From Ceratotherium simum simum (Eukaryota; Chordata; Mammalia; Perissodactyla; Rhinocerotidae): a stretch of 64,000 bases of DNA. This document shows positions 35,645-46,640 of this stretch, one piece after another (position 1 is the stretch's first letter; each line of letters begins with the position of its first letter). A program made the position numbers and the translations under genes. The stretch covers positions 728,589 to 792,588 of the forward strand of contig NW_004454182.1 of assembly GCF_000283155.1 (NCBI RefSeq), given 5' to 3'. The notes under the pieces are model-generated. The model had not been told where the DNA came from and did no database searches. It saw only the letters and a program-made list of their open reading frames with translations.

Positions 35645-35890
35645 AAAGTACAAGATAAAGAGCTAACATTTATGGAGTCTTAACTATATGCCCAACACTG
35701 TGGCAATAAATTATATCTCATAAAACTTTATAATAACCTTCTGAAATCAATATCTTTATCCCCATTTTACTGATGAAGAAACTGAGGGCTACAGACTTTA
35801 AACAACTTTCCTAGAATCACACAGCTAGAAAGTGCTAGAACCGTGATAGAACCACTTATGTGTGGCTAAATCACAGTGTTTTCTGCAATG
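35645..35890 (-). repeat. MIR SINE
   Basis: Reversed MIR: GAGCTAACATTTATGGAGTC, CCCAACACTGTGGCAATAAA, CATTTTACTGATGAAGAAAC and AATCACACAGCTAGAAAGTG. Confidence 0.9.
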
Positions 35891-35924
35891 TGATTTTAAA
35901 CTCCATTTCCCTCTAATTGAAGTG

Positions 35925-36010
35925 CTTTTATTCATTCCACAAATATTTGCTGAGTTTCTTCAATATCCAAAGCATTGTTTTCCCTATATACCATTGGCAG
36001 TTATTTCAAG
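35925..36010 (-). repeat. L2 3' end, antisense
   Basis: TTTTATTCATTCCACAAATA, TTTGCTGAGTTTCTTCAATA and CAAAGCATTGTTTTCCC follow the reversed L2 terminus. Confidence 0.55.
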
Positions 36011-36224
36011 GACCAAGTATCTTTTTGCTTAGCAAATTGTAATTTCCTTCTCCAGAATAACAACAGTTTTTCCCTACAGTCCTGTTACAATTCAGTATTC
36101 AAGTATTTGGCAAGAATCATGTTTGCCTTATGAGCCTTAGGTTAATTACAAACTTCCTTGTTTCTCCTTCTGGTTAAATGCTTTGTCTTTCAGAAATCTT
36201 TTAATAATCAAAATATTTTCTACA

Positions 36225-36424
36225 GGGCCGGCCCCGTGGCTTAGCGGTTAAGTGCACGTGCTCCGCTGCTGGCAGCCCGGGTTCGGATCCTGGGCGCGCA
36301 CCACTTCTCCGGCCATGCTGGGGCCGCGTCCCACATACAGCAACTGGAAGGATGTGCAGCTATGACATACAACTATCTACTGGGGCTTTGGGGGGAAAAA
36401 TAAATAAATAAAATCTTTAAAAAA
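36225..36424 (+). repeat. ERE SINE, long form without tail modules, 15-bp target duplication
   Basis: GGGCCGGCCCCGTGGCTTAG, GGTTCGGATCC and the AACTGGAAGGATGTGCAGC module, then GGGGCTTTGGGG goes straight into AAAATAAATAAATAAAATC. No GATGTTAGCTCAGGGC module is present. AAAATATTTTCTACA flanks it at 36210-36224 and 36425-36439, an exact match. Confidence 0.97.
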
Positions 36425-36439
36425 AAAATATTTTCTACA

Positions 36440-37080
36440 ATGCTGTGGAACCAGGTTTGGGGTCATTTGTGTGTGTTTTTTAGAATTAAGCTTTAAATGA
36501 TTATAAAAATCTCAAACATTGAATCCAATTAACTTAGATAAAAAAATTTTTTTTCAAAAAATATTATCATTACTTCCAGGGGACCCTAAATCTTGAGCTT
36601 ACTTAAACAGATTCCCCTTTCTTTCATATTCTTGGCACGTCATACCAATTAGACATGCAAGTGCTGTTTTAGGACTTAAAATTCACTATGCAGGAGATAG
36701 TCTCTCCAACCCAAACCACTCTGTTTTGTTGATTTCTTTGAGTAATGGTAAGTAGCCATAAAACTTAGCTCCTATACTAGATTTTATTACATGAGCAATT
36801 TCATCATAACTACAGGGAGTGGAGAGAAAGAGAAATGCTCAAATTTTCATTTAGCTGCTTCTATTTTAGTTCTTGGAGAGTCACCATGAACTCTTCATTC
36901 TTTCCCAGATGCAATAGATCCATGATTCTGTGTATTTGAACTCTAAAGGAACTAGCACTTTTTCCTTTTCCTAATTCCCCATTCTGGATCATGACTCAAG
37001 AGGGAAATAAGACACAAAGCTGCCAACTTCAGAAATTCATTTGGTGCATCACTTCATTCCCTAAATTACTTACTACCTAT
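36440..37080. other. Unassigned intron DNA
   Basis: AT-rich; nothing recognised. Confidence 0.35.
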
Positions 37081-37325
37081 GGGGCTGGCACCATGGCACA
37101 GTGGTTAAAGTTTGGCGCACTCTGCTTTGGCAGCCTGGGTTCGCAGGTTTGGATCCTAGGTGCAGACATACACCACACGTCAGCCATGTTGTGGTGGTGA
37201 CCCACATACAAAATAGAGGAAGTTGGCATGGATGTTAGCTTAGAGCTAATCTTCCTCAAGCGAAAACAAAAAAGAAAAGAGGAAGATTGGCAACAGATGT
37301 TAGCTCAGGGCCAGTCTGCCTCAGG
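37081..37325 (+). repeat. ERE-type SINE (older copy)
   Basis: GGGGCTGGCACCATGGCACA, GTGGTTAAAGTTTGGCGC, CAGCCATGTTGTGGTGGTG, then two tail modules (GATGTTAGCTTAGAGC and GATGTTAGCTCAGGGC). AAATTACTTACTAC before and AAATTACTAC after may be an eroded target duplication. Confidence 0.93.
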
Positions 37326-39035
37326 AAAAAAAATTACTACTTTCAGTCGATGGATGATAGGAATCATCATTTCTCTAGTGCATGAGGTAGACTTTGCAAA
37401 ATAGAAGTGGCTCATAAATCTCCTTGGTGGTTAATCAAAGATGCGTTTGGTTATTACTGAGGAGTTCAGTCACTCATGTAGTCATCATTTCTTACACGCT
37501 CCTTATTTAACTGCTATTGTATTGTGTTGAGACCTCTTTAGAAGCAGAATAGCTTCCTTTAGCACTTTGGGACAGGCCTACCTGACTCAATCAACTAACA
37601 AGAAACTTTGCAGCATTATGATGGTGAGGAGCAGATTTCCAGTGGATGGGCCTTAACGTTAGTTGTATCATTGTCAGTTTTCGTTTAAATCAAGCTGCAC
37701 ACTTGATGACTGAGAGGAGCCAGTGTTTCTATTTAAGAATGTGAATGGCATTTCAGTATTAAATTTCAGTTTGTTTGTACTCTGCTCATAGTTTAAGACT
37801 ATAAGCCTTCTGGAAAGACTGTATGTATTTCTGAATGTTTCTATTTTGCTCAGTAGGTAATGGTGACATGGAAATTTTAGCTGTCCTGATGGAGAGAGGA
37901 TGCCTTCCCACCATTTCACATAGTTATGTGCATTCCTGACAGGCCCAAAATGTTTACTGTGATTCTAATCCCTAGGAAAGGATATTCAGTATTGACTCAT
38001 TTTATAGGGTGGTTAGGTTCTGTCAGGATGCAGGTAACTTACATAATATTTTAAATAAACTGGTGCAGTTTAGTTTTAAACATTATTTTATCTTTTTCTT
38101 TAAAGAAAGATTCCTCTTAAAGTCAACCACTGAAGATTCATGAAAGTATAGCTGTTCTCTTTAGAAAGGGGAAGGAGGCACATGGGAACCCGTCCCCTCA
38201 CACCACCCTAGCCTCTCAGTCCCTGAGGCTCTTCTAGAAAACTCCTAAATCTATTTAGAGGACATATTTCTAAAATCCTGTCCCACAGTAACTGATGGAT
38301 AATTAGATTGAGAAAAAAGGTCATTCTAATATATGTTCCCCCTCAGCCTAGATTTCATAGAGAGGACTTGTTTAATTACAGGCCCCCTGGAAGTGCTAAC
38401 GATTTAACGATTTATGAGATTGCTTAGCCTCTCTTTCCCTGACCTGATATTCTTTGGGCATTTCCAGTCTAAAAAGCCAATGTTCTGCTTTGTAGCATTG
38501 TTGAGAGAAGCCTGGAAAGAGTGAATGATTTGTTCTTCATGCAGCTGGTAAAGAAGAAATGCCAAAAGTTCTACAGAGCCTGTAAGGAAACTCTTTCTTT
38601 AAAGCTTTTTGAGGGTGGTTTTGAAGGAAAAGGCATTCCAAATACTCCACTTGCTTTCAATGACATGGTTTGTCTGTCACTGGAGATAAACTTTCCTCTC
38701 TCCTCAGGCTAGAAAATGGGCTTCATGTGCTAAAATTGTTGCAGGAATCCTCGGAACTGCCATGGAGTCACTCTGAGACCGTGCACTGCTGATGCAAAGT
38801 CCAGGAGGGCTTCTATCTTCTCTGTGATGTAGTTCGTGAAAGACACATAATAATATATGAACTCATTACACCAAGGATTTTGTAAAATAGTTATGGTGGT
38901 AATTATTCCCATCATTAGCTAATGACTCTTTTTTGTAGGCTGAATCCAGTAAAGGCATTAGAAAGCTCTTAGTAGAACTTTTTACTTTTGGATGTATGAT
39001 TTAAGATGTGTATTTATTTTTCCCATTGGCAGCAA
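37326..39035. other. Unassigned intron DNA
   Basis: AT-rich unique sequence; none of the short ORFs (37674-38915) resembles a known family. Nothing recognised. Confidence 0.35.
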
Positions 39036-39039
39036 CCAC

Positions 39040-39540
39040 TCAGCTATGTATCCTTATCTAATATTTATACTTCAACCTTTGCCCCAGATGAACCAGGCTT
39101 GTTTAGTTCTACATTCTAAACTTTCTCTTTTTCTTCATATTCAGATTGGTTTCATCTCCACGTGTATGTTCTGCTTTTGAAGTTTTATCTTAAATTCCAC
39201 CTTCTCTATGAAGTGTCTGATACTCCCCACAGACTTTCTTGGAGAACATTCATTGCAGAACTTAACTGTTTTCAATTTAGCACCTTATGAATTTCTACCT
39301 GCTTGCTGTTTGGTTGTTTTACATGTGCAAGCTTTGGCTCCACTCACCCAAGTCTCCTTTTACTCAAAAAGCAAGTCCTATACCATATGTGGTAAACATA
39401 CAAATATGTACATATATATATACACCTACATATATACGTGTATATGTATGTATTCATCTATGTACATGTAGCACATAATATTGCACCAGGAACAGAGTAG
39501 GTATCCAAGTATTTGGATTAAATTGAACCGAATAAAATTA
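39040..39540 (+). repeat. L2-like LINE 3' region with embedded microsatellite
   Basis: TTTCATCTCCACGTGTATGT, TTTTATCTTAAATTCCACCT, TCTCTATGAAGTGTCTGATA and, after the microsatellite, CCAGGAACAGAGTAGGTATC match the L2/L3 3' region. Confidence 0.55.
39403..39472 (+). repeat. TA/TG/CA-rich microsatellite
   Basis: Interrupted TATATATACACC, TATATATACGTGTATATGTA and TGTATTCATCTATGTACATG runs of alternating purine-pyrimidine sequence. Confidence 0.75.
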
Positions 39541-40025
39541 AAAACTGTACCAGTTATGTCAATTAATAAGAAAAATAGCTTACTTTAATAATTTACCATC
39601 TCCTAAAAGAGACAGTAAATTGGAAAGCTGAAGGTCGAGACCTAGTTTTCATTCTTTCACTGTTCTTATTCTATAAAAAATTTAAAGTTGACTATAATGA
39701 TTTCACCTATCAAATTATACAAAATTCACTTTGAAGTTTTTCACCAAAATACTTGTCATTTTTCAAAAAGCTTAGTAAATAAGCAATGAGCATACTTGTT
39801 CTTTCCTAAAAATAAATTCTTTTAATAACAAACCTCTGAGCCTAGGTAAAGATTTAGGCAGGAGATATATGAGTTAGAAAAATAATAATCGGTTGAGAGG
39901 TGAAAAGTGAATAGCAAGTGAAAGTGGGGAGTTGGGAAGCTCTTGAGCATTATAAATAAGGATACGTGCATGATTACAGGAGAGAATGTGTATGTTGTTA
40001 GCACAGCTTTTATTTAACCGGCATA
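39541..40025. other. Unassigned intron DNA
   Basis: AT-rich unique sequence; nothing recognised. Confidence 0.35.
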
Positions 40026-40029
40026 TCCC

Positions 40030-40280
40030 AGCCAGAACTATTCTTATCTCTATATGCTTTCCTCTGTGCTCTCATAGCACCTTCTTTAACCTTGTAAAAT
40101 AGCACTTACTATGCTTTTAAATTCCTTCGTTACCTATCTGTCTCTCCCACTAGACCATATACACCTCTAGGAAAGGCACTGTGGTTTGTTTGTATATTTT
40201 ATCCTTAATGCCTAGCACAGTGCCTTTGACTTAGAAGATATACAAGTAAACATCGTAAGTAATAAATGAGCAAATAATTT
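40030..40280 (+). repeat. L2 3' end
   Basis: TCTCATAGCACCTTCTTTAA, TGTCTCTCCCACTAGACCAT, GGAAAGGCACTGTGG and AATGCCTAGCACAGTGCCTT are a clear L2 3' UTR, plus strand. Confidence 0.85.
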
Positions 40281-40284
40281 AAAG

Positions 40285-42050
40285 AATAAAGGAAGGAAGA
40301 GAGGAACATAAAGGTATGAGAAGATATTCCTAGTAAAACTGATCCCTCCTAAGCTATCAGCTATGCCAAGTTCTTTAATTCCAAAAAATTCATGCATTTC
40401 TCCAAATATAGAGGAAGCAGAAAGATATTAATATGTTAAAATATGATGAAGTCTTTTGTAAACTGGGAACTTTGTTCCCAGATTCCATTTTTAATTCATA
40501 TTATTGTAATGGTCTCTTCAAAGAAAGTGCTCTAGCATTTCCAAAAAATAGTGAAGCTTGAACAGAATTAAAATCTCTTAAAAAAATATTTTTGTAACAC
40601 CTTTATGTCACGTCTTTTGTCACAGGAAGAGCAGGTCTATTGATTCAAGTTATTCTTATGTAGAGTTCTACCTAAGTATAGAAAATGTGTCCAAAAACTC
40701 TCAAGGTATTTTTATACCTTTACATAATGAATACCATGAAAGAAGTCATCCTACAGATTTGCCTCTTGAAAATTTTCACTGCTGAGATTCTGAGAAACGT
40801 TCCCAACATAACTAACCTTAGACGCAATCAACACAGCAGCACCAAAAATCACATGAAACAAGTTGCTCCTCAGAAATAGGTATAATGAATATTACTGCTG
40901 CTGCCATTGCTGGCATCTGCTGTAAAGTTAAATTCCTAAAGTTGTTTTTAAACCTGGGATGGACTTTACTGCCGGAGAAAAATGATATTACATTATATAA
41001 AATTGTCATTCTTATAGGAGAATGCTTTTCCTATCCAGGTTACACTATTCTCCAAAATGACAAATACTTTTGCCATTTGACTTGGGGTGGTGTGTTTACA
41101 CTGTATCCTTTTTCTAAGTATTAACAATAGACTCGTCAAAAAAAAAAAATGCATGCTTAATGGCAACCCTAAAACCAAATCTATGAAATCACAGCACAAA
41201 TATTCTAACAGATGATTCTGCACACATTCTATATTCTATGTGAAGTCCTCACCGTGAAAGGAGTGTCTGAAGAGGTAGGGTGTTACAAGATTGTTTTTCA
41301 AGCAGCCTCACAGAGAGACACTACCTTGATGAATTTTCCACAGTCTAAAATTTGATGCATGGCCCTGCAGGCTCAGAAACTTGATCTATCAGGAAAGCTG
41401 GAGCAAATTCACATCTCAGAGGTGGACTTACAACTCAAAGAGCACAAAACACTGAAGACCGACATCAAGATCAAATATATTAATTTACAATGAGACCCAC
41501 AAATGTCAGATGGACTACAACACTCCTGGGGGCAAGCCAGCACATTCTCTCTCTGTGGACAGATCTAGATGGAGAGCCAAATCATGATCAGGAGGTTCCT
41601 TGGTGATGAAAAAGTAGAGCAAAGGAAATACATTAAATCAATCAAATGCAAGACTAGACTGCAGATTCTAGTTCCACTACTTCTTGATGTACCCTGATAT
41701 TTCACACTAGAGGTAGGGGACCCACCAGACTCACCAAGCAGCTGTGTGCACCTCTCTGGGGCGGCATTGACTGGGAACTGCAGACTCGCCTGTGTGGCTA
41801 ATTAATCCCTCTTCTGACTGACATATTTTTCCTTTAGATATGCTAATATCTAATTTTGGGAGACAATCAGTTACCCTAAGATAACGTCTCCTCTTTGCCA
41901 GTGCTGTTTAAACATATCATCAGATTCATTCTTCTTTTCCTCTTCTTTTTATGTATTTCTTATTGTCACTCTTTCTTTTCTATCCACATCACCACCACCA
42001 AACAAGTCTAGGTCCTCATTTCCTATGGACAGGGGCCTAACTTGTGTACC
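40285..42050. other. Unassigned intron DNA
   Basis: No repeat recognised. 41230-41800 is less AT-rich and reads like the decayed interior of an old element, but I cannot assign it. Confidence 0.3.
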
Positions 42051-42059
42051 TACTTCAAA

Positions 42060-42600
42060 CCTGTCCCATTGCCCAATTCCAGAGATCACTACTGTATAAA
42101 TCTACCCAAAATTAGGGTTTTAGACATATCTTTGCCAATTTCCCACCTTCACTCAAAAACTGTCAGTGACTCCAACTTCCTCCAAAGTTAAGTTCAAATT
42201 GCTTGGCCTGCCATTCAAATTCTTTTATATCTGTGCCCAATTATTATCATTTTTCTACTGCATGAAACTTCTACTCCAGTTAAATCTACTATCTCTTAAT
42301 ATTCTGTGTGCACCCCTAAATCCAAGCCTCTGCTCATTCCTGGGGTGAACTCAAGGTCTGCCTCCTCCATAAAGATATCTCTGAAAGTCTAAATCTGAAA
42401 TTGACCTTTCCATTCTTTAGATTCATTTGGTATTTAGTGTATCTGAAAAGCATTCTATGGAGATATACTATCTCCTCAATTAGAATAAACTACTTAAAGG
42501 TGGGAACCACACATTTTGGCTTTGTTATATGCTGTTTCTTCAGTGCCCTGAAATCAGGTGCTTAGAACTGGCCCTGTCCAAGTAGGCAAAACTAATGAAC
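42060..42600 (+). repeat. L2-like LINE fragment
   Basis: AAACTGTCAGTGACTCCAAC, CAAAGTTAAGTTCAAATTGC, CTTGGCCTGCCATTCAAATT, GCCTCCTCCATAAAGATATC, ACTTAAAGGTGGGAACCACA and CAGTGCCCTGAAATCAGGTG follow L2/L3 order from late ORF2 to the 3' end. Confidence 0.65.
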
Positions 42601-42604
42601 TTTC

Positions 42605-45595
42605 CTCAGAGCCTAAGATAGAACTGAAAAGTTTTACCCTTAGCAGAAGAGAACTGCTGCCTCTTGAGGTGTCCTTGGGATATTAGTAGTTCATGGCTTC
42701 TTCTAGACCCTTGGAGGGTTTCATCAAATCAGTGCTCTCCCCCACATCCTCATTTGCTCTCTACACTTTTGATATTACAGTTGAAAACACTTTCAACTCC
42801 TGTTAATCTCACTGTCAGTCTCAAAGTATAGTGCTAGCTTTAAAAATAGACTGGACCTCTGATATATAGAGATTATAATCAGGACATTTAACAGCAAGAA
42901 GGATACAGGAGCTAGTTATATAGAAAAGCATAACAAATAGCTCCCTTCAATATGATGGTGAAGTTGATAAAAGTCTTGGGTACAAAAGATGAAAATGCAA
43001 ATTTGTAAGGTTTATTGGAATAGCAAAGGGATCAAGAAGGAAATAATCTTGAGTTATTCTAGCTACCATTTAGCTTTTCAACATTCTTGTTGTGGACTAA
43101 AACAAGAATGTGGTCTTGTGGTCTCAAGCCTGACTGGAAAGTACTTTAAAAAAGACCACCCTCCATTGGTCTAATACAATGAGCTGATTTGCAATAGTAT
43201 TCAGGAGGACACAGTTTCTTTTATTTTATAACAAAGCACTGCTGCTCATGGGAAGGACATCCAGAATGTTGTCAACAGAGTGTTCTGTGATTATGAAAGA
43301 CATGAAAATACACACATCATCTCATATTTCATAGAATTTGGCAACTCCACATCAGAAATGTTGGGGAACAGTCTGGCTAAGTCTTGAAACTAGGAATGAG
43401 AAACCTAATTCAAAGTGGAATGAAGGTGATAATCTTTCCTAGGAAGGAGGAAATTGCTAGATTAAACAAAGATAATTAAGCCTGATTAGTTAAGTATAAA
43501 AATATAAACAAAATAAAAACAGTTTAATTGTAGTAAATAAAAGAAAAAGTTATGTTAAAATGGAGAAAGTAATAATTTCCTGGGCAATGAAGAATTAATT
43601 CTTAGAGGTAGGAGATCAAGAAAGAGTTTGTAAGGTACTAGATTGTTCTCCTAATATTAAAATAAAATTGGAAACTAATTATGCTTACACTGGATAAAAA
43701 TTATAATAACATATTCTATTGTTTAATATATAGATTAATGCAAGATATTGGAAGGGAGAATTTTGTTAAATAGATTTAACATTAACAAAAACAAAACAAA
43801 ATTTTTAAAAACTTTATGTTCCTGGGAAAAGTGTTTTTTATTAGTAAGTGTTGATTTCTTTCTTTCTTCTTTGGGACATAATCCTACAATTCTAATATTT
43901 CTTAACACAGACTCATAAAAGTGGACAGAAACATGGAAGCCATTTCATATATTCCCATGACTTCCCAGCATAAGCTCACTGAGATCAAGCTAAAGAGGGA
44001 TGATGGTTTCTCATTATTTGTAAATATGTGCAAAAAGGAGCTTCCATAGATTCCTCGAAAACCTTTGTCAATCTACAAAAAATGTGGATTTTTTAGCCAA
44101 TATTTCACATTTTTACCTATGGTAATTCTCATAGTACATAGACAAGATTTGACTATGAAGTAATGAGCTTGTAGGCTGCCCATGAGAGCAATTTTTTTAT
44201 CATCTTATGATCATATAATCCATTTAGTCTTATATCTAGAAATACGCTTTTTGTGTTAAAATCTAGTTTCCTACGTTTGCTGTTTTTTTAAACAAAATAT
44301 TCCATTTACCAACACAGGATATGTCGCATTTAAAGAGTTATACCTGTTCCGAAGCAGAGCTGGTGGGAGAAGGATTAATACTGCCTATGTCCTCCAGAGC
44401 CCATCTTCCTTGTGAGACTCTCATCCCAGCCTTTAGATTTTCCTCACTTTGAATGAGTACATACATTCCTCACTTTGCCTAAGAACAATCTTCCTCGGGA
44501 AAAATGTAGTCACTATCTACCTCACACATCAAAAATGATTTTCTAACCTTCACTCAACTTTCCATGTACCTACAGAGTAACCTAGATTTTAACATGAATT
44601 ATTCCACAAACTGAAAAATGTAGGAACACAGATTTTAAGAAGGCAAGCTTTCTCTTCTAAGTGCTTTGTTTTGGATTACATTCTTTAATTATTTGATAGT
44701 ATATTTTGATTCTGAACATTTAAGTTACTTTAGAGGTACTTTGGGCTCTAAAATATTCATGCTTGCCTGCTGATTTTCAAGCCAGAAATTAATCAAAAGA
44801 CCATAAGAAATTAAAATGTCACCTTGAAGCTCACCATAAGAATTGTTTTTATTGTAGAGAATATTAATCCAATAGAATGTAAATGGTTCTACAACCTTTA
44901 AAGTCTGGGGTTAAAATTATTGTTTCTCATTTGGTCTCACACTTTAATTTCTTCTAAGAAACATGGATGGATGTACCTGGTCGCACACATATAAAATTTG
45001 TTAATTCATGTTCCTATCCTCTTAGAATCAATTTTTTACAAATTGCTCAAAGCAACAACAATTCCATCAGGAAAACACATGCCATCAATCTTAATATTTG
45101 ACAACTTGTGCTTTATTTTATAATCAAATGATTAATCTTGGTAAAAGGAAAGTTGTGAAAAACAAAACCTTCAAATCTTCTCTTTCTAATAATTATTTTA
45201 CATATAACTAAAGATTTGATTTAAAAATCATAAAAATTCAAGTACCTGTTAGAGGACAATTGAAGTGTGATCAGTAATTGAAGCCTCTAAAACTATGGCT
45301 TGTCAAGTGAAATGTTTAAAATTTTAAAATATTTATTAATAGAAAAAAATATATTTAATAGTGTGTTTCTGTTAATCTATTTTGCAATGATACCTTGATT
45401 TTATTAACCCAGACATTTACACAGCAAACTAATTTTCTTTTTTATGAAGCCACGAAGCGAGTCAATAAACATTTTCTAAATGGAGAAGTTTACAAAGTAT
45501 TTTGAGGTGGTCCATAAAAAAAACATGCAACATTGTCTTGGATTATGGATCAAACGATAGTTAAACTCAACTGGAAACAAGAGAGCGTGACCATA
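42605..45595. other. Unassigned intron DNA upstream of exon 2
   Basis: About 3 kb directly downstream of exon 1 in transcription order. AT-rich with no repeat I can name, so it is the longest repeat-poor part of intron 1 and a reasonable place for intronic control elements. I see no decisive motif. Confidence 0.35.
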
Positions 45596-45602
45596 ACCAT
45601 AC

Positions 45603-45798
45603 CTTGTCCTTGGGTTACTCCATAAAACTCAGCTGCTATCCTGGCAGCTTCCTTGCGGTTGCCTTTCACAATGTAGAAGTGACTGAGGATGGCAAGGCTG
45701 ATTTTCACAAAAAGCTTAAAACAGAAAAGTGAAAGTATCGTAAAGTAGACATTGGATAACTGTTGAGCAAATGGTCGGCTTTCTTCTAACACCGACAT
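45603..45798 (-). CDS. ASB5: ASB5 exon 1 coding part (residues 1-65 plus split Gly66)
   Basis: The first coding exon starts MSVLEESRPFAQQLSNV and ends GNRKEAARIAAEFYGVTQGQ, with the donor CAAG|GTATGG at 45603/45602. The match to the long isoform of mammalian ASB5 is essentially complete (S for N at residue 7 relative to human, from memory). The start is secure: an in-frame stop (TAG) lies at 45829-45831, ten codons upstream, with no other ATG between, and the -3 base is G, an acceptable Kozak context. Residues about 18-43 are strikingly hydrophobic (ILSLFCFKLFV, then ISLAIL), followed by a basic KGNRKEAAR stretch; the ankyrin repeats begin in exon 2. The protein is a Cullin-5 E3 ligase adaptor, known for skeletal muscle and vascular expression. 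The open frame runs 17 codons into the intron (MVMVTLS...), which is read-through of the donor and not real protein. Confidence 0.97.
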
Positions 45799-45903
45799 TG
45801 CTGCACCACAATCCGCGCTGGCCTTCAGCTAGATCCAAGGCTCAAATGTGCCTGGCTCCAGGCCGGGATGCTCTGAACAGCTGGTCCTGAGGAAAGAAAA
45901 TAT
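45799..45903 (-). other. ASB5: Predicted ASB5 5' untranslated region
   Basis: The extent is inferred from the TATA box at 45931-45940, which would place the transcription start near 45900-45906. It contains no upstream ATG on the minus strand. The in-frame TAG at 45829-45831 closes the frame before the start codon. The true start site needs transcript evidence. Confidence 0.6.
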
Positions 45904-45930
45904 CAGCTGGTAATGATGCCTCCAGCTCAA

Positions 45931-45940
45931 AATATTTATA
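45931..45940 (-). promoter_or_regulatory. ASB5: TATA box of ASB5
   Basis: The minus strand reads GTATAAATATT, a good TATA match, about 133-142 bases upstream of the start codon. A tissue-restricted muscle gene with a TATA promoter and no CpG island fits this sequence: CpG is sparse across 45800-46050. Confidence 0.65.
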
Positions 45941-45969
45941 CTGTCCATAAAAGTTCTCTGCAAACTCCT

Positions 45970-45974
45970 ATTGG
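45970..45974 (-). promoter_or_regulatory. ASB5: CCAAT box
   Basis: The plus strand reads ATTGG, so CCAAT lies on the coding (minus) strand about 30 bases upstream of the TATA box and about 70 upstream of the predicted start. This is the usual NF-Y position. Confidence 0.5.
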
Positions 45975-46404
45975 TCTGACAATATTCCATGGAAGCAACT
46001 GCACCACGTGCCCCACTGCAAGATTCCTGACTTTCCGTTCTCCGTATAAAATGACACCCCACCTCTGCTCTGAATTTCAAAATGTAGGTATTGAAATTTA
46101 TATACAGATTATTTGCTTTTTTGGTATCTAATGATCATAAACACTTGGAAGATTTTGTGTATGGGGTTTCTGTTGTTACTGTAAATGATATTCATAAGAG
46201 CAAGGTAAAATTAAGTTCATCAATTGAAGTATTTAAAGTGGTCCTATTTGTAGACCATGAACTAACTCATTAAATAGTCCATGATTTGATGATCTTAAAG
46301 ACTACTCATCAAATTAGCCAATTATGCTTTCACTGTTGTCATAAAAAAAAATTTTTTTATAAATGGATAGACTGGAAAACCATAGAGTAATAACTTTAGA
46401 CTAT

Positions 46405-46640
46405 TTATTCACCCAGTGAACACTTTTTAAGTATCTACTATGTGTCAAACACTTTGCTGGATGCTGGAGAGACAAAGAATGTAAATGTCCCTGCCACGGG
46501 GTCTCATAGTCTGGAGCAGGAAACAGACAAGACATCAGATAAAGACAGGGTATCATGGGAGCACAATGAGGAAGGGCCCCATCCTGGTAGGGAAGAGGCT
46601 TTCCTGAGGAGGTGGCATATCCAAAGAATTATCAAGTCAA
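46405..46640 (-). repeat. L2 3' end, antisense
   Basis: TTATTCACCCAGTGAACACT, TTAAGTATCTACTATGTGTC, AAACACTTTGCTGGATGCTG and GACAAAGAATGTAAATGTCC are the reversed L2 terminus. The 46442-46645 ORF is repeat-derived. Confidence 0.75.

Larger units (their letters stand above)
2997..45602 (-). other. ASB5: ASB5 intron 1 (~42.6 kb)
   Basis: The intron is bounded by GTATGG at its 5' end (45602) and TTTTCTTTTCTGACAG at its 3' end (2997). It is phase 1, since the Gly66 codon is split. It is made almost wholly of decayed MIR, L2 and L1M copies, with eight ERE SINEs, one truncated young L1 and unique AT-rich DNA. No additional ASB5 exon was recognised inside it, although an alternative first exon for a shorter isoform could lie here unseen. 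Confidence 0.93.
45878..46010. promoter_or_regulatory. ASB5: E-boxes and CArG-like site in the ASB5 promoter
   Basis: Two CAGCTG E-boxes lie at 45878-45883 and 45904-45909, flanking the predicted start, and a palindromic CACGTG lies at 46005-46010. CAGCTG is the preferred myogenic bHLH site, consistent with muscle expression. CCATAAAAGT at 45945-45954 is one base off an SRF CArG box. Functional use is inference from motif and position only. Confidence 0.4.

Noticed and set aside
45741..45743. Extension of exon 1 coding beyond VTQGQ into MVMVTLS
   Set aside because: The GTATGG donor at 45602 and the phase-matched exon 2 show this tail is intronic read-through.
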